Assembly: GCA_020718315.1 (NCBI GenBank) | Contig: DYSK01000029.1 | Location: 1 to 19,012, forward strand | Direction of reading: 5' to 3' | Source: Draconibacterium orientale | GTDB taxonomy: Bacteria; Bacteroidota; Bacteroidia; Bacteroidales; UBA12170 | DNA length: 19,012 nt | Shown: piece by piece, positions 1 through 7,293 of the stretch | Layout of the letters: every line of letters begins with the position of its first letter | Numbering within the stretch: position 1 is the stretch's first letter | Position numbers and translations under genes: made by a program | The notes under the pieces: model-generated | The model's database searches: none | Seen by the model: the letters and a program-made list of their open reading frames with translations, nothing else | Told to the model about the DNA's origin: nothing

Positions 1-2
1 AC

Positions 3-1016
3 GATAGGTATTTCTTAGACAATGCTGCAGGGTGGATTTTGGAACTCGACAGAGGCGAAGGCATTCCGTGGAAAGGAAATTACTCTTCTTGGCTGGATCA
101 GAAAACAAAGCGCATGGCAGTCGAAGAAAAAACTGCCAGCAAAAGAAGAAAAACTTTAGAGCACGAATTGGAATGGGTACAAATGGCACCAAAAGCACGC
201 CATGCCAAATCAAAGGCGCGATTGAAAGCTTACGATAGTTTATTGAATCAAGACGAAAGACAACAAGAAGAAAAGTTGGAAATCTATATTCCTAATGGCC
301 CTCGTTTGGGAAATCAAGTAATTGAAGCAAAAGGAGTTTCAAAAGCTTTTGGCGATAAGTTATTGTTCGAAAATTTGGAATTTCATCTTCCACCAAACGG
401 AATTGTGGGAATAATTGGGCCAAATGGCGCCGGAAAAACAACCTTGTTTCGGCTCATCATGGGCATGGAAAAAGTAGATCAAGGCGAATTTAATGTGGGC
501 CCTACCGTAAAAATTGGTTACGTCGATCAGGATCATCAAGCCATAGACCCCGAGAAATCTGTTTGGGAAATTATTTCAGAGGGAAATGAAAATATTCAAT
601 TGGGAAACCGTAGCATGAATAGCCGTGCTTATGTTTCGCGCTTCAATTTTGGAGGAACAGACCAAAGCAAAAAAGCTTCAATGCTTTCGGGTGGAGAAAG
701 AAATCGCATGCACATGGCCCTTACATTAAAGCAGGAAGCCAATGTTTTACTACTTGATGAACCTACCAATGATATCGACGTCAATACTTTGCGTGCATTG
801 GAAGAAGGTTTAGAGAATTTTGCCGGCTGTGCCGTAATCATTTCGCACGACCGCTGGTTTTTAGATCGCGTAGCTACCCATATTTTGGCTTTTGAAGGAA
901 ATTCGCAAGTATATTGGTTTGAAGGAGGATATTCCGAATACGAAGAAAACAAGAAAAAACGCTTAGGTGATAAAGGCCCGGAACGTATTCGATATAAAAA
1001 ACTCAAAGCAGACTAA
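3..1016 (+). CDS. ettA: Energy-dependent translational throttle protein EttA (ABC-F ATPase), 5'-truncated
   Basis: This is the C-terminal 337 residues of an ABC-F protein. The gene starts before the window, and the first two bases probably finish a His codon, giving HDRYFLD, the end of the first ATPase domain. The run ILELDRGEGIPWKGNYSSWL is typical of EttA rather than Uup or other ABC-F members. A charged linker follows (LEWV, then KARHAKSKARL), which corresponds to the arm that contacts P-site tRNA. The second ATPase domain has Walker A GPNGAGKT (417-440), signature LSGGER (684-701), Walker B LLLDEPT (747-767) and the H-loop ISHDRWFLD. EttA proteins bind the ribosomal E site and gate translation according to ATP/ADP. 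About 215-220 residues are missing, judging by the usual length near 555. The apparent TTG start at 39 is an artefact of truncation. No clear terminator follows. Confidence 0.95.
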   Translation, partial: DRYFLDNAAGWILELDRGEGIPWKGNYSSWLDQKTKRMAVEEKTASKRRKTLEHELEWVQMAPKARHAKSKARLKAYDSLLNQDERQQEEKLEIYIPNGPRLGNQVIEAKGVSKAFGDKLLFENLEFHLPPNGIVGIIGPNGAGKTTLFRLIMGMEKVDQGEFNVGPTVKIGYVDQDHQAIDPEKSVWEIISEGNENIQLGNRSMNSRAYVSRFNFGGTDQSKKASMLSGGERNRMHMALTLKQEANVLLLDEPTNDIDVNTLRALEEGLENFAGCAVIISHDRWFLDRVATHILAFEGNSQVYWFEGGYSEYEENKKKRLGDKGPERIRYKKLKAD

Positions 1017-1044
1017 GAAATTTAACTATTTCTCTTCGTGTATC

Positions 1045-1075
1045 TTGCCTAGTAAAGACATTTCTATTATCTTTG
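1045..1075 (+). promoter_or_regulatory. Bacteroidota-type promoter of the methyltransferase gene
   Basis: TTG at 1045-1047, a 20-base spacer and TATCTTTG at 1068-1075 match the Bacteroidota TTG / TAnnTTTG pattern. The box ends 17 bases before the ATG at 1093, so it supports that long start rather than an internal one. Confidence 0.65.
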
Positions 1076-1092
1076 AAAAGTAGCAAAAAAAG

Positions 1093-1887
1093 ATGATAGA
1101 TTTTAGCTCCTCAATCGCCTATTATGGCGAGCAGAATATTCCAACCGATTTTATTGACAAAGCGGATAGATTTGGTTTGACATTAATTTGCGTAAAACCT
1201 CTGGTAAATCAATCTGGCTTAGGGTCAAAAATGAGCACCCTGGTAAACCAAACCTCGGCGCTATTTATTTTTGAGTTTGACGAAAACCTCCCATTGTTGA
1301 TATCTTTTTTTCAGGCAGCAAACAAAAGTGTTTTCTTCATTTCAGAAGAAGAAAGCAATTTACCAAAAGCGGTTAAACATCATGCTAATGTTAAAGCGGC
1401 CTTTTTGGAATTGCTGAAAGAAACGGATAAAACAATTGTAGATACCAAAATCGGGAAAGTTGAACTTCGTTTTAATGCCTTCGGATTGATTTATCTTAAA
1501 ACAAACAATCACGAAGAAACTACCTTAAAACCAAGTCACCAAGCACTAAAAGTGCAAAAGCAATTGGAAGCCTACTTAGAAGGAAAGCGAAAAAATTTCC
1601 ATCTTAAAATTGGATTGTTCGGCACCGAATTTCAACGAAACGTTTGGAAAGAACTGATTAATATTCCCTACGGAAAAACCATTTCCTATGGCGAACTAGC
1701 CGTCAAAGTTGACCACAGCAGCGCCTCGAGAGCCGTAGGGCATGCGAATGGCAAAAATCCGATATGGATAGTTGTTCCTTGTCATAGAGTTATTAGTAAA
1801 GACGGCGACTTAACAGGATATGCCGGCGGTTTGGATTTAAAACAATGGCTGTTGGAATTAGAATCAGATCAAATGAGTTTGTTTTGA
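1093..1887 (+). CDS. ogt: Methylated-DNA--[protein]-cysteine S-methyltransferase with N-terminal extension
   Basis: The protein repairs O6-alkylguanine by irreversible transfer of the alkyl group to its own cysteine. The acceptor lies in PCHRV (Cys230, codon 1780-1782). Nearby are the helix-turn-helix and arginine finger region ASRAVGHANGKNP (residues 211-222) and the active-site loop LTGYAGGL (240-247). The usual N-terminal RNase-H-like domain starts near residue 114 (TIVDTKIGKVELRF). In Ogt proteins of about 170 residues this would be the first residue range. Here about 112 additional residues precede it. They read as alternating hydrophobic strands and helices (SALFIFEF, then SVFFISEEES) and match no family I recognise. 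They lack the cysteines of an Ada zinc domain. The promoter directly upstream supports the long start. The catalytic assignment is firm, but the role of the extension is unknown. Confidence 0.92.
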   Translation: MIDFSSSIAYYGEQNIPTDFIDKADRFGLTLICVKPLVNQSGLGSKMSTLVNQTSALFIFEFDENLPLLISFFQAANKSVFFISEEESNLPKAVKHHANVKAAFLELLKETDKTIVDTKIGKVELRFNAFGLIYLKTNNHEETTLKPSHQALKVQKQLEAYLEGKRKNFHLKIGLFGTEFQRNVWKELINIPYGKTISYGELAVKVDHSSASRAVGHANGKNPIWIVVPCHRVISKDGDLTGYAGGLDLKQWLLELESDQMSLF

Positions 1888-2000
1888 GTAAGCATTTGAT
1901 TTTCAAGAAAAAGTAATATCTATTCGATATGCTTGTATTATAATTATTTATGGTATAAATAGGGCAATGATTGTTTTTACCTTGCCATTATTTTTAAAGG

Positions 2001-2474
2001 ATGATAAAAATTAACGAAGCATTTATTTCTGAAACATCGGTAAAGGCAAAAAAGAGCGCGCGTTCGCGAATGAATTTTAATTTCCACAAAGAAGACGCTG
2101 CCACCTTGCAACGAATGTTGAACGCAATGGAACCCGACACGTATATTCAACCGCACAAACACGAAAATCCCGATAAAGTAGAAGTTTTTTTTGCTTTGCG
2201 CGGACGCTTGTTGATTGTAGAATTTGACGATAAAGGCGAAATTTCGGATTACGTTGTTTTAGACGCTCGAACTGGAAATTTTGGAGCGGAAATTGATCCC
2301 CGAACTTGGCATACGATTATTAGTTTAGAAGAAGATTCGGTTGCTTACGAAGTAAAAGACGGTCCATACGATGTGGCTGTAGATAAAAATTTTGCTCCTT
2401 GGGCGCCAGAAGAAGGCGACGAAAAAGCGTCTGATTATATTTCCCAAATCCTTACCAAATTAAAACTCGTTTAA
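2001..2474 (+). CDS. WbuC-family cupin-fold metalloprotein
   Basis: This 157-residue single-domain cupin resembles the WbuC family. The expected metal ligands are visible: His52 and His54 (PHKHENP), Glu61 (KVEVFF) and His104 (RTWHT). The family-typical tail GPYDVAVDKNFAPWAPEEGD is also present. WbuC itself sits in O-antigen gene clusters, where its reaction is not established. No sugar-nucleotide genes lie here, so I do not transfer that name. TTTTTAAAGG just before the ATG could serve as ribosome binding site. No perfect TAnnTTTG box is visible in the 113-base gap upstream; the nearest is TACCTTGC at 1979-1986. It may therefore use another promoter or read-through from the methyltransferase gene. 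It converges on the proline dehydrogenase gene. Confidence 0.85.
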   Translation: MIKINEAFISETSVKAKKSARSRMNFNFHKEDAATLQRMLNAMEPDTYIQPHKHENPDKVEVFFALRGRLLIVEFDDKGEISDYVVLDARTGNFGAEIDPRTWHTIISLEEDSVAYEVKDGPYDVAVDKNFAPWAPEEGDEKASDYISQILTKLKLV

Positions 2475-2479
2475 AAGAA

Positions 2480-2511
2480 AAAAGCAGAAATTTGAATGAA
2501 CTCCTGCTTTT
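2480..2511. terminator. Likely bidirectional terminator between convergent genes
   Basis: AAAAGCAG (2480-2487) and CTGCTTTT (2504-2511) form a perfect 8-bp stem around a 16-base loop. The A and T flanks give a U-run in both directions. It lies between the stops of the cupin gene and the proline dehydrogenase gene. The loop is longer than usual, which lowers confidence. Confidence 0.5.
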
Positions 2512-2530
2512 CTAAAATATTAAAAACCGT

Positions 2531-3442
2531 TTAGCCTTTTACAAACAACGCTTTGATAATTAAGCTGGCCATTTCTGGATTTTCCTTTAATCGGCGTGTG
2601 GAATAGCCAAACCAATCTTTTCCAAACGGAACGTAAACGCGCATTCGATGGCCTTTATCCATAATAGATTTTCGCAAAGCCGGAGTAACACCGTACAACA
2701 TCTGAAATTCGTATTCATCCTTTTGCGGCTTATACTTTTCGAGCAATTTATAAGCTCCATCAACCAATGCTTTGTCGTGTGTGGCGATGGCCGGATACAT
2801 TTTTTGTTGCAACATGTACTCTAAATCTTCTAGAAAATGTTGATTAACTTCTTCGTATTTTTTAAAAGCAATGTTTGCCGGTTCTACATAGATGCCTTTG
2901 CATAAACGAAAATTTAAAGGTGTTTCTGCTGAATTCAAATCGCTTAAATTTTTGATGTCGTCCAAAGTGCGACGCATATAAGCCTGAACAACCAAGCCTA
3001 CATTTTTCGGAAATTCGGCTTTTAGTTTCCGAAGCAGTTCTATTTCCATATCGGTGCAAGGCGAATCTTCCATATCAATGCGCACGAAGTTGTTGTATGA
3101 AGCTGCTTTGGCTATAATTTCGCGAATATGCATATAAGCCACTTCTTTATCAATGAGCAAACCAAATGAGGTTGGTTTTAACGAATAATTCCCCTTGATT
3201 TTAGCCGCTTCAGCGGTTTCAATCACCTGCATATATTCTTTTTTGTTTGCCTCGGCTTCGTCAAGATTTTTGATGAATTCCCCCAAAACATCAATGGTAG
3301 TTAGTGCGCCTTCCGCATTTAAAGTTTTTGCTACTTCCAGAGCTTGCTCCAGCGTTTGTCCGGCAATATATTCCTTCGAAAACTGCCAAACTAATTTTTG
3401 TGGCATATAGGGTAAAATGCCTGCGATTATCTTGTTAAACAT
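2531..3442 (-). CDS. Proline dehydrogenase (monofunctional)
   Basis: This 303-residue FAD enzyme oxidises L-proline to 1-pyrroline-5-carboxylate, the first step of proline catabolism. Its length fits short monofunctional bacterial PRODH rather than the bifunctional PutA. Family motifs appear in order: LKPTSFGL (88-95), VRIDMEDS (120-127), AYMRRTLDD (154-162), RLCKGIYVEP (179-188, with the FAD-contacting Arg and Lys), IATHD (219-223), YEFQMLYGV (244-252), MRVYVPFG (267-274) and the substrate-binding YSTRRLKENP (280-289). RLCKG has Cys where many members have Val. No P5C dehydrogenase lies in the window, so the second step must be encoded elsewhere. The gene has its own -7 box 40 bases upstream and appears monocistronic. 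Confidence 0.95.
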   Translation of the reverse strand: MFNKIIAGILPYMPQKLVWQFSKEYIAGQTLEQALEVAKTLNAEGALTTIDVLGEFIKNLDEAEANKKEYMQVIETAEAAKIKGNYSLKPTSFGLLIDKEVAYMHIREIIAKAASYNNFVRIDMEDSPCTDMEIELLRKLKAEFPKNVGLVVQAYMRRTLDDIKNLSDLNSAETPLNFRLCKGIYVEPANIAFKKYEEVNQHFLEDLEYMLQQKMYPAIATHDKALVDGAYKLLEKYKPQKDEYEFQMLYGVTPALRKSIMDKGHRMRVYVPFGKDWFGYSTRRLKENPEMASLIIKALFVKG

Positions 3443-3482
3443 GTTTAATAGGTCACTTTATTGTTGGTTAATATTTTTTTTG

Positions 3483-3490
3483 CAAATGTA
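3483..3490 (-). promoter_or_regulatory. -7 promoter box of the proline dehydrogenase gene
   Basis: On the minus strand this reads TACATTTG, a perfect TAnnTTTG. It ends 40 bases before the ATG. I see no TTG element at the expected distance upstream. Confidence 0.55.
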
Positions 3491-3503
3491 GTTTTTCTTC
3501 CTG

Positions 3504-3521
3504 AAAAAAGAATCGAGATTC
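3504..3521 (-). terminator. Possible terminator downstream of queA
   Basis: On the minus strand GAATC, TC, GATTC is followed directly by six T. The stem is short (four bp with a four-base loop) but it lies 40 bases past the queA stop and before the next promoter. The assignment is tentative. Confidence 0.35.
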
Positions 3522-3560
3522 AAGGAATTGTTTTTTAAATAACAACAATTTATTATCTAA

Positions 3561-4790
3561 TCACCATTTTTGGGTGAAGAATAAACAGCTGTCGCCATAA
3601 CTTAAAAAGCGGTAATCATTTGCCAGGGCATAATCGTAAATTGTTTTCCAAAACTCACCCAAATAGGCTGAAATAAGCAACAAAAGGGTGCTTTTTGGTT
3701 GATGAAAATTAGTGATCATTCCGTCAATCAATTTAAATTCGTAGCCGGGGCCAATCAAAATTTGTGTTTCGGAGTAAAAAATTTCACTTTTCGACTGGAG
3801 CATAAAGTTAAGAATTTCTTGCAAAGATTCGCGCTTAGTCAATAGGGGCTTTTGTGCCAATTCATAAGCTTCCCATTGATTCAAAATAGAGCTTGTTTCA
3901 TTCGGAAAATAGTGCATCTTTGTTCCAATCCAAAAAAGACTTTCCAATGTTCGAATACTGGTAGTGCCAACAGCAATAAGCTTTTGGTGGTCATTGTTCA
4001 TCAGTTGTTCAATCAATTTGCGGTTTACCACAATCTGTTCGGAATGCATTTGGTGATCGGCCAATTTTTCTTCCGAAACGGGTTTGAAAGTTCCTGCACC
4101 AACATGGAGCGTTACATATTCAGTACGAATGTTTTTATTTTTTAACTGTTCAAAAACAAAAGGTGTAAAATGTAATCCTGCTGTTGGCGCTGCAACAGAT
4201 CCGTCGTATTTTGCATATATTGTTTGATAGCGTTGGCGGTCACTGTCATCTGCTTTTCGATGCATATAAGGAGGAAGTGGAATTTTACCGCTTTGTTCCA
4301 ATACTTCCGAAAAAGTAAGATTGGCGGGATTCCAACTCAAGCGAATGAATGAAATTTCGCCTTCATCGCTCAATCGTTCTGCCAAGAGATGAGCCGATCT
4401 TCCTTGAACAAGAAAATCCATTTTTAAGACACCCGATTTCCATTTTTTCCGATTGCCTACCAAACATTTCCAAACGGCTGTTTCTTTCTGCAAAAAAGCT
4501 TCTTGAATTTCGCGCGTTGGTTCAACGGGTTCTAAACAAAAAATCTCTATTTGAGCACCACTTATCTTTTGAAAGTTGAGTCGGGCTTGCACCACGCGCG
4601 TATTATTGAAAATCAACAGCGCATTTTCGGGAAGAAAATCGGCCAGATTTTTGAAGTTGCTGGAATGAATACTGTTATTATAAACCAATAATTTCGATTC
4701 GTCGCGATTGGCCAAAGGATATTGAGCTATACGATTGCTCGGCAGTTCGTAGTTGTAATTTTCAATAGAAAGCTGATCGGGTTTTTGCAT
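3561..4790 (-). CDS. queA: S-adenosylmethionine:tRNA ribosyltransferase-isomerase
   Basis: QueA transfers and isomerises the ribosyl part of SAM onto 7-aminomethyl-7-deazaguanine in tRNA, giving epoxyqueuosine at the wobble position. The 409-residue protein shows the family motifs FNNTRVVQARL, the GKIPLPPY segment, YQTIYAKYDGSVAAPTAGLH, VTLHVGAGTFKPV, AVGTTSIRTLE and DGMITNFHQPKSTLLLL. I start it at the ATG at 4790. It follows the upstream stop (4801) by 10 bases and has AAGGA four bases ahead. The open frame reaches back to 4847, but that would overlap the neighbour. It is co-directional with the 82-residue gene upstream and probably translated from the same mRNA. No other queuosine gene is in the window. 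Confidence 0.95.
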   Translation of the reverse strand: MQKPDQLSIENYNYELPSNRIAQYPLANRDESKLLVYNNSIHSSNFKNLADFLPENALLIFNNTRVVQARLNFQKISGAQIEIFCLEPVEPTREIQEAFLQKETAVWKCLVGNRKKWKSGVLKMDFLVQGRSAHLLAERLSDEGEISFIRLSWNPANLTFSEVLEQSGKIPLPPYMHRKADDSDRQRYQTIYAKYDGSVAAPTAGLHFTPFVFEQLKNKNIRTEYVTLHVGAGTFKPVSEEKLADHQMHSEQIVVNRKLIEQLMNNDHQKLIAVGTTSIRTLESLFWIGTKMHYFPNETSSILNQWEAYELAQKPLLTKRESLQEILNFMLQSKSEIFYSETQILIGPGYEFKLIDGMITNFHQPKSTLLLLISAYLGEFWKTIYDYALANDYRFLSYGDSCLFFTQKW

Positions 4791-4800
4791 CAAATCCTTA

Positions 4801-5049
4801 TTAAGATAGATTTTCGATTTGAATATCATCCAAGTAATCATCCTCAACGTCTTTCAGCTCTACTACTTCGACGCTAATAATTTTATAGTGTTTCACATCA
4901 AATCTTACTTCAATATAAAGTCTCGCAAATTCAAACAATACTATGCTCAAATCACCTTCTTTACGCGCTAATAAAGTAGTGCCGCCGTCCATAGTGAGCA
5001 AAAAACGCTCCGGGAGGGAGAGTCCTAGAAAGGTCTTTTTTGTTGACAT
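4801..5049 (-). CDS. Hypothetical protein, 82 residues, upstream of queA
   Basis: I do not recognise this family. The protein begins with a polar segment (MSTKKTFLGLSLPERFLL), has a central part rich in beta-type hydrophobic residues (LSIVLFEFARLYIEVRFDV) and ends in a strongly acidic tail (LKDVEDDYLDDIQ). There is no signal peptide or membrane segment. Coding status is supported by its placement: a -7 box lies four bases ahead of the ATG, and its stop is ten bases before the queA start, with no room for a separate queA promoter. It could be a small partner of a tRNA-modification step or simply a co-transcribed gene. The function is open. Confidence 0.7.
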   Translation of the reverse strand: MSTKKTFLGLSLPERFLLTMDGGTTLLARKEGDLSIVLFEFARLYIEVRFDVKHYKIISVEVVELKDVEDDYLDDIQIENLS

Positions 5050-5053
5050 GGCA

Positions 5054-5061
5054 CAAAGATA
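5054..5061 (-). promoter_or_regulatory. -7 box of the small gene-queA operon (near-leaderless)
   Basis: On the minus strand this reads TATCTTTG, a perfect TAnnTTTG. It ends only four bases before the ATG at 5049, so the transcript would start at or next to the start codon. Confidence 0.5.
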
Positions 5062-5144
5062 CTACATTATCATTTTTGTAGAAATAACAGGCCGATTCTT
5101 TTTCCAAAGTTTCAATTCGACTAGCCAATTTTTTAAAGATTGTG

Positions 5145-5152
5145 TATCTTTG
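5145..5152 (+). promoter_or_regulatory. -7 box of elbB
   Basis: TATCTTTG is a perfect TAnnTTTG box ending 24 bases before the elbB ATG. It diverges from the identical box at 5054-5061, leaving 83 bases between the two. No matching -33 TTG is obvious. Confidence 0.55.
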
Positions 5153-5176
5153 ATAGAATGATAAATATATTTCGAT

Positions 5177-5827
5177 ATGAAAAAATTTGCCGTAGTTCTT
5201 TCAGGTTGTGGCGTTTTTGATGGAGCCGAAATCCACGAAGCCACATTAAGTTTGTTGGCAATAGCTCAAGCTGGCGCCCAATACGAGTTATTTGCTCCGG
5301 ATATCCTTCAATACCATGTAGTAAATCACTTCAGTGGCGAACTCATGTCCGAAACGCGCAATGTGTTGGTGGAATCGGCCCGCATAGCACGTGGTAAGAT
5401 TCGGCCGCTTAGCGCTTTCGATGCTTCTGCTTTTGACGCTATCCTATTTCCGGGTGGTTTTGGCGTTGCTAAAAATTTATCCGATTTGGCATTTAAAGGG
5501 GCTGATTGTATAGTAAATGTTGAGGTTGAAAATGCAATTAAGGCGATGTTGCTGGCGAAAAAACCAATAGGTGCTTTGTGTATTGCGCCTGCTGTTGTGG
5601 CGCGTGTGATAAAAGGCGTTCAGGTTACCATTGGCACCGACAAAGGAACAGCTGCGGCCATTCATGCCATGGGCGGAAAACACGTGATTACTAATCATGG
5701 AGAGGTTGTAGAAGATACAGTACATAAAGTATTCACAACGCCTTGTTATATGCTGGATGCAACAATTATCGACATTTACAATGGTGCAAACAATGTGGTT
5801 CAGTTGATGATGGAAAGTTTGAAATAA
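5177..5827 (+). CDS. elbB: ElbB-type isoprenoid-biosynthesis-associated glyoxalase (ES1/DJ-1 superfamily)
   Basis: The 216-residue protein matches ElbB (ES1 type, class I glutamine-amidotransferase-like fold) along its full length. It begins KKFAVVLSGCGVFDGAEIHE, has the conserved FPGGFGVAKNL segment (91-101) and the nucleophile-elbow cysteine in GALCIAPAV (Cys135). It ends with the family pattern VFTTPCYM and the IxxIYxGANNVV region. Members of this fold have weak glyoxalase activity. The link to isoprenoid synthesis comes from E. coli genetics and remains loose. No isoprenoid gene is adjacent, although a GGGP synthase lies 4 kb away. It is transcribed alone, with its own -7 box, and converges on the DUF4270 gene. 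Confidence 0.93.
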   Translation: MKKFAVVLSGCGVFDGAEIHEATLSLLAIAQAGAQYELFAPDILQYHVVNHFSGELMSETRNVLVESARIARGKIRPLSAFDASAFDAILFPGGFGVAKNLSDLAFKGADCIVNVEVENAIKAMLLAKKPIGALCIAPAVVARVIKGVQVTIGTDKGTAAAIHAMGGKHVITNHGEVVEDTVHKVFTTPCYMLDATIIDIYNGANNVVQLMMESLK

Positions 5828-5829
5828 AA

Positions 5830-5858
5830 AAAGGCAATCCGAAATTGGGATCGGCTTT
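5830..5858. terminator. Likely bidirectional terminator, elbB / DUF4270 gene
   Basis: An imperfect hairpin is formed by AAAGGCAATCC and GGATCGGCTTT around a seven-base loop (5841-5847). Nine of eleven positions pair. The A-run on the left gives a U-run on the minus strand. It sits in the 36-base gap between the two convergent stops. Confidence 0.5.
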
Positions 5859-5863
5859 AAGGT

Positions 5864-7213
5864 TTATTTTGATTCCGTATCTATTTCGGTATAAATGAGT
5901 TCGAGTCGAATTCTTGCTTGTGGATTGTCGTCGGAAAAACTGCCGCCTGCTACAAGACGAGAACCTGAATAAGCAGCACCTGTAATTTGCATGAGCAGAT
6001 AGTCAGATTCGTATAATCCTTTAATATAATCCTGCACGTATTTTGTAATTCTGAATTCGTATTGTTTCAGTGTGCTGTTGTAATAGCCGCCAAAATAGGC
6101 ATCTCCTCCACCGGTATCGGCAATATAAAAATAATTGTTTGTGCTGTCCGTAGTCGAATATTTTTGTTGGAATAGGAGCATGTTGTTCGGCGGAATAATC
6201 ATGTTGTCGGGATCAAGATTTGTGATAATCAATTTGGCTTCATTGATGGCGTATCTTGCATAATCTGCGCGTTTGAATAAGGAAGGAAACCGAATATAAC
6301 TATCCACACCACCAAGTGCTTGCATATAAAATTTCTGCTCGCCCAAAATCGTATCTTTTTGTATTACCTGCTGATAAAAATCAGGGTCGGCCTCCAAATA
6401 ATTATTGTGATCATAATTCTGAAACGAAGGAGTTATAGCTCCTGGATAGAGATTGTAGCTCAAGGAATCGCTTACTTCGTTTTGATAATACAAAGTAATT
6501 TTCGAATAGAGATCGCCCATATTAAAAAAGGTTATATTTCCAATTCCTGAAGTATAAACGGGTTCAAAATAAAGACCTTTAAACCGGTCTGTAAAATCTA
6601 CATTATTGTAATAAATGGTGTCTTCGTAGGACATTAATCTTTCGCCTAATTCTCTGGAAAGTTGAAGTGAAAAATGAGGTGCAACATAGGTTGTATCGAT
6701 TAAAACGCTATCGAATGGACGAGAAATGAGGGTGGCTTCGCCAAGCAATTGAGGCAAATAAGCAAGTGTTTGATTTGAATAATGTGCTGTATCGTAATCA
6801 ATAGTTTCGCTCAATTCATATACTCTAAACGACAAGGGAACCATTGAATCGCCATAAACCGGCACGTTTTTGTAAGCCATTGAAAGGACAATAGAATCTA
6901 AAATTGGTGTTTCACCAAAAGTAAAAGTGGAAAGTGAAAGGTTATATTGGATATACAAACTTGATTTTGTTGTTCCAAAAACGGGATCAACTACAACTCC
7001 CAACGAATGGTAAGGCAAGCCATCTGTTCGAACTGAGTCGCGTAAAACAGAATAAACTTGAACATTTGTGGTATCGGTAAATAGAACATTTAAAGGATTG
7101 CCTCCAACAATGTCTAATCCTATTTGAGATAATTCTTTTTTACAAGAAAAAAAGAGCAAACTAACCAATAGGAAAGCCAAAATATTTTTTAGAAAGAGAG
7201 ATGTAGTCTTCAT
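5864..7213 (-). CDS. DUF4270 family lipoprotein
   Basis: This 449-residue protein is likely exported. A lipoprotein signal peptide, with hydrophobic stretch ILAFLLVSLLFFSC, puts the lipidated cysteine at residue 24. The mature part starts KKELSQIGLDIVGGNPLN, which is the characteristic opening of DUF4270, a family common in Bacteroidota. Several segments look like beta strands. The biochemical role is not established. I choose the ATG at 7213 because the longer TTG start at 7234 lies inside the -7 box. The gene lies 80 bases downstream of the GT5-like gene on the same strand. This pairing is one I recall from other Bacteroidota genomes. Its own promoter box lies 18 bases upstream. Confidence 0.88.
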   Translation of the reverse strand: MKTTSLFLKNILAFLLVSLLFFSCKKELSQIGLDIVGGNPLNVLFTDTTNVQVYSVLRDSVRTDGLPYHSLGVVVDPVFGTTKSSLYIQYNLSLSTFTFGETPILDSIVLSMAYKNVPVYGDSMVPLSFRVYELSETIDYDTAHYSNQTLAYLPQLLGEATLISRPFDSVLIDTTYVAPHFSLQLSRELGERLMSYEDTIYYNNVDFTDRFKGLYFEPVYTSGIGNITFFNMGDLYSKITLYYQNEVSDSLSYNLYPGAITPSFQNYDHNNYLEADPDFYQQVIQKDTILGEQKFYMQALGGVDSYIRFPSLFKRADYARYAINEAKLIITNLDPDNMIIPPNNMLLFQQKYSTTDSTNNYFYIADTGGGDAYFGGYYNSTLKQYEFRITKYVQDYIKGLYESDYLLMQITGAAYSGSRLVAGGSFSDDNPQARIRLELIYTEIDTESK

Positions 7214-7231
7214 TAAACCGTTTTTAGTACG

Positions 7232-7239
7232 CAAAAGTA
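7232..7239 (-). promoter_or_regulatory. -7 box of the DUF4270 gene
   Basis: On the minus strand this reads TACTTTTG, a perfect TAnnTTTG. It ends 18 bases before the chosen ATG. It lies between the GT5-like gene and the DUF4270 gene, so the two can be expressed separately. Confidence 0.5.
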
Positions 7240-7293
7240 AATCCTTTTACAGATGCGGCATAGGGAAAAATCTTAAATTTTGTTATAAACAAT

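Noticed and set aside
629..1006. 125-codon open frame on the minus strand inside ettA
   Set aside because: It lies opposite conserved ATPase motifs and has no recognisable features. The same applies to the other antisense frames within glnS, queA, the GGGPS gene and topB.
39..1016. A complete ABC-F gene starting at TTG 39
   Set aside because: The frame stays open to the left edge, and the preceding residues DRYFLDNAAGWI match EttA, so the gene is truncated by the window.
1014..1034. AT-rich hairpin after ettA (AGAAAT / ATTTCT)
   Set aside because: A six-bp AT stem without a T-run is too weak to call a terminator.
4791..4847. Longer queA start
   Set aside because: It would overlap the 82-residue gene; the added residues do not resemble QueA, and the ATG at 4790 has AAGGA in front.
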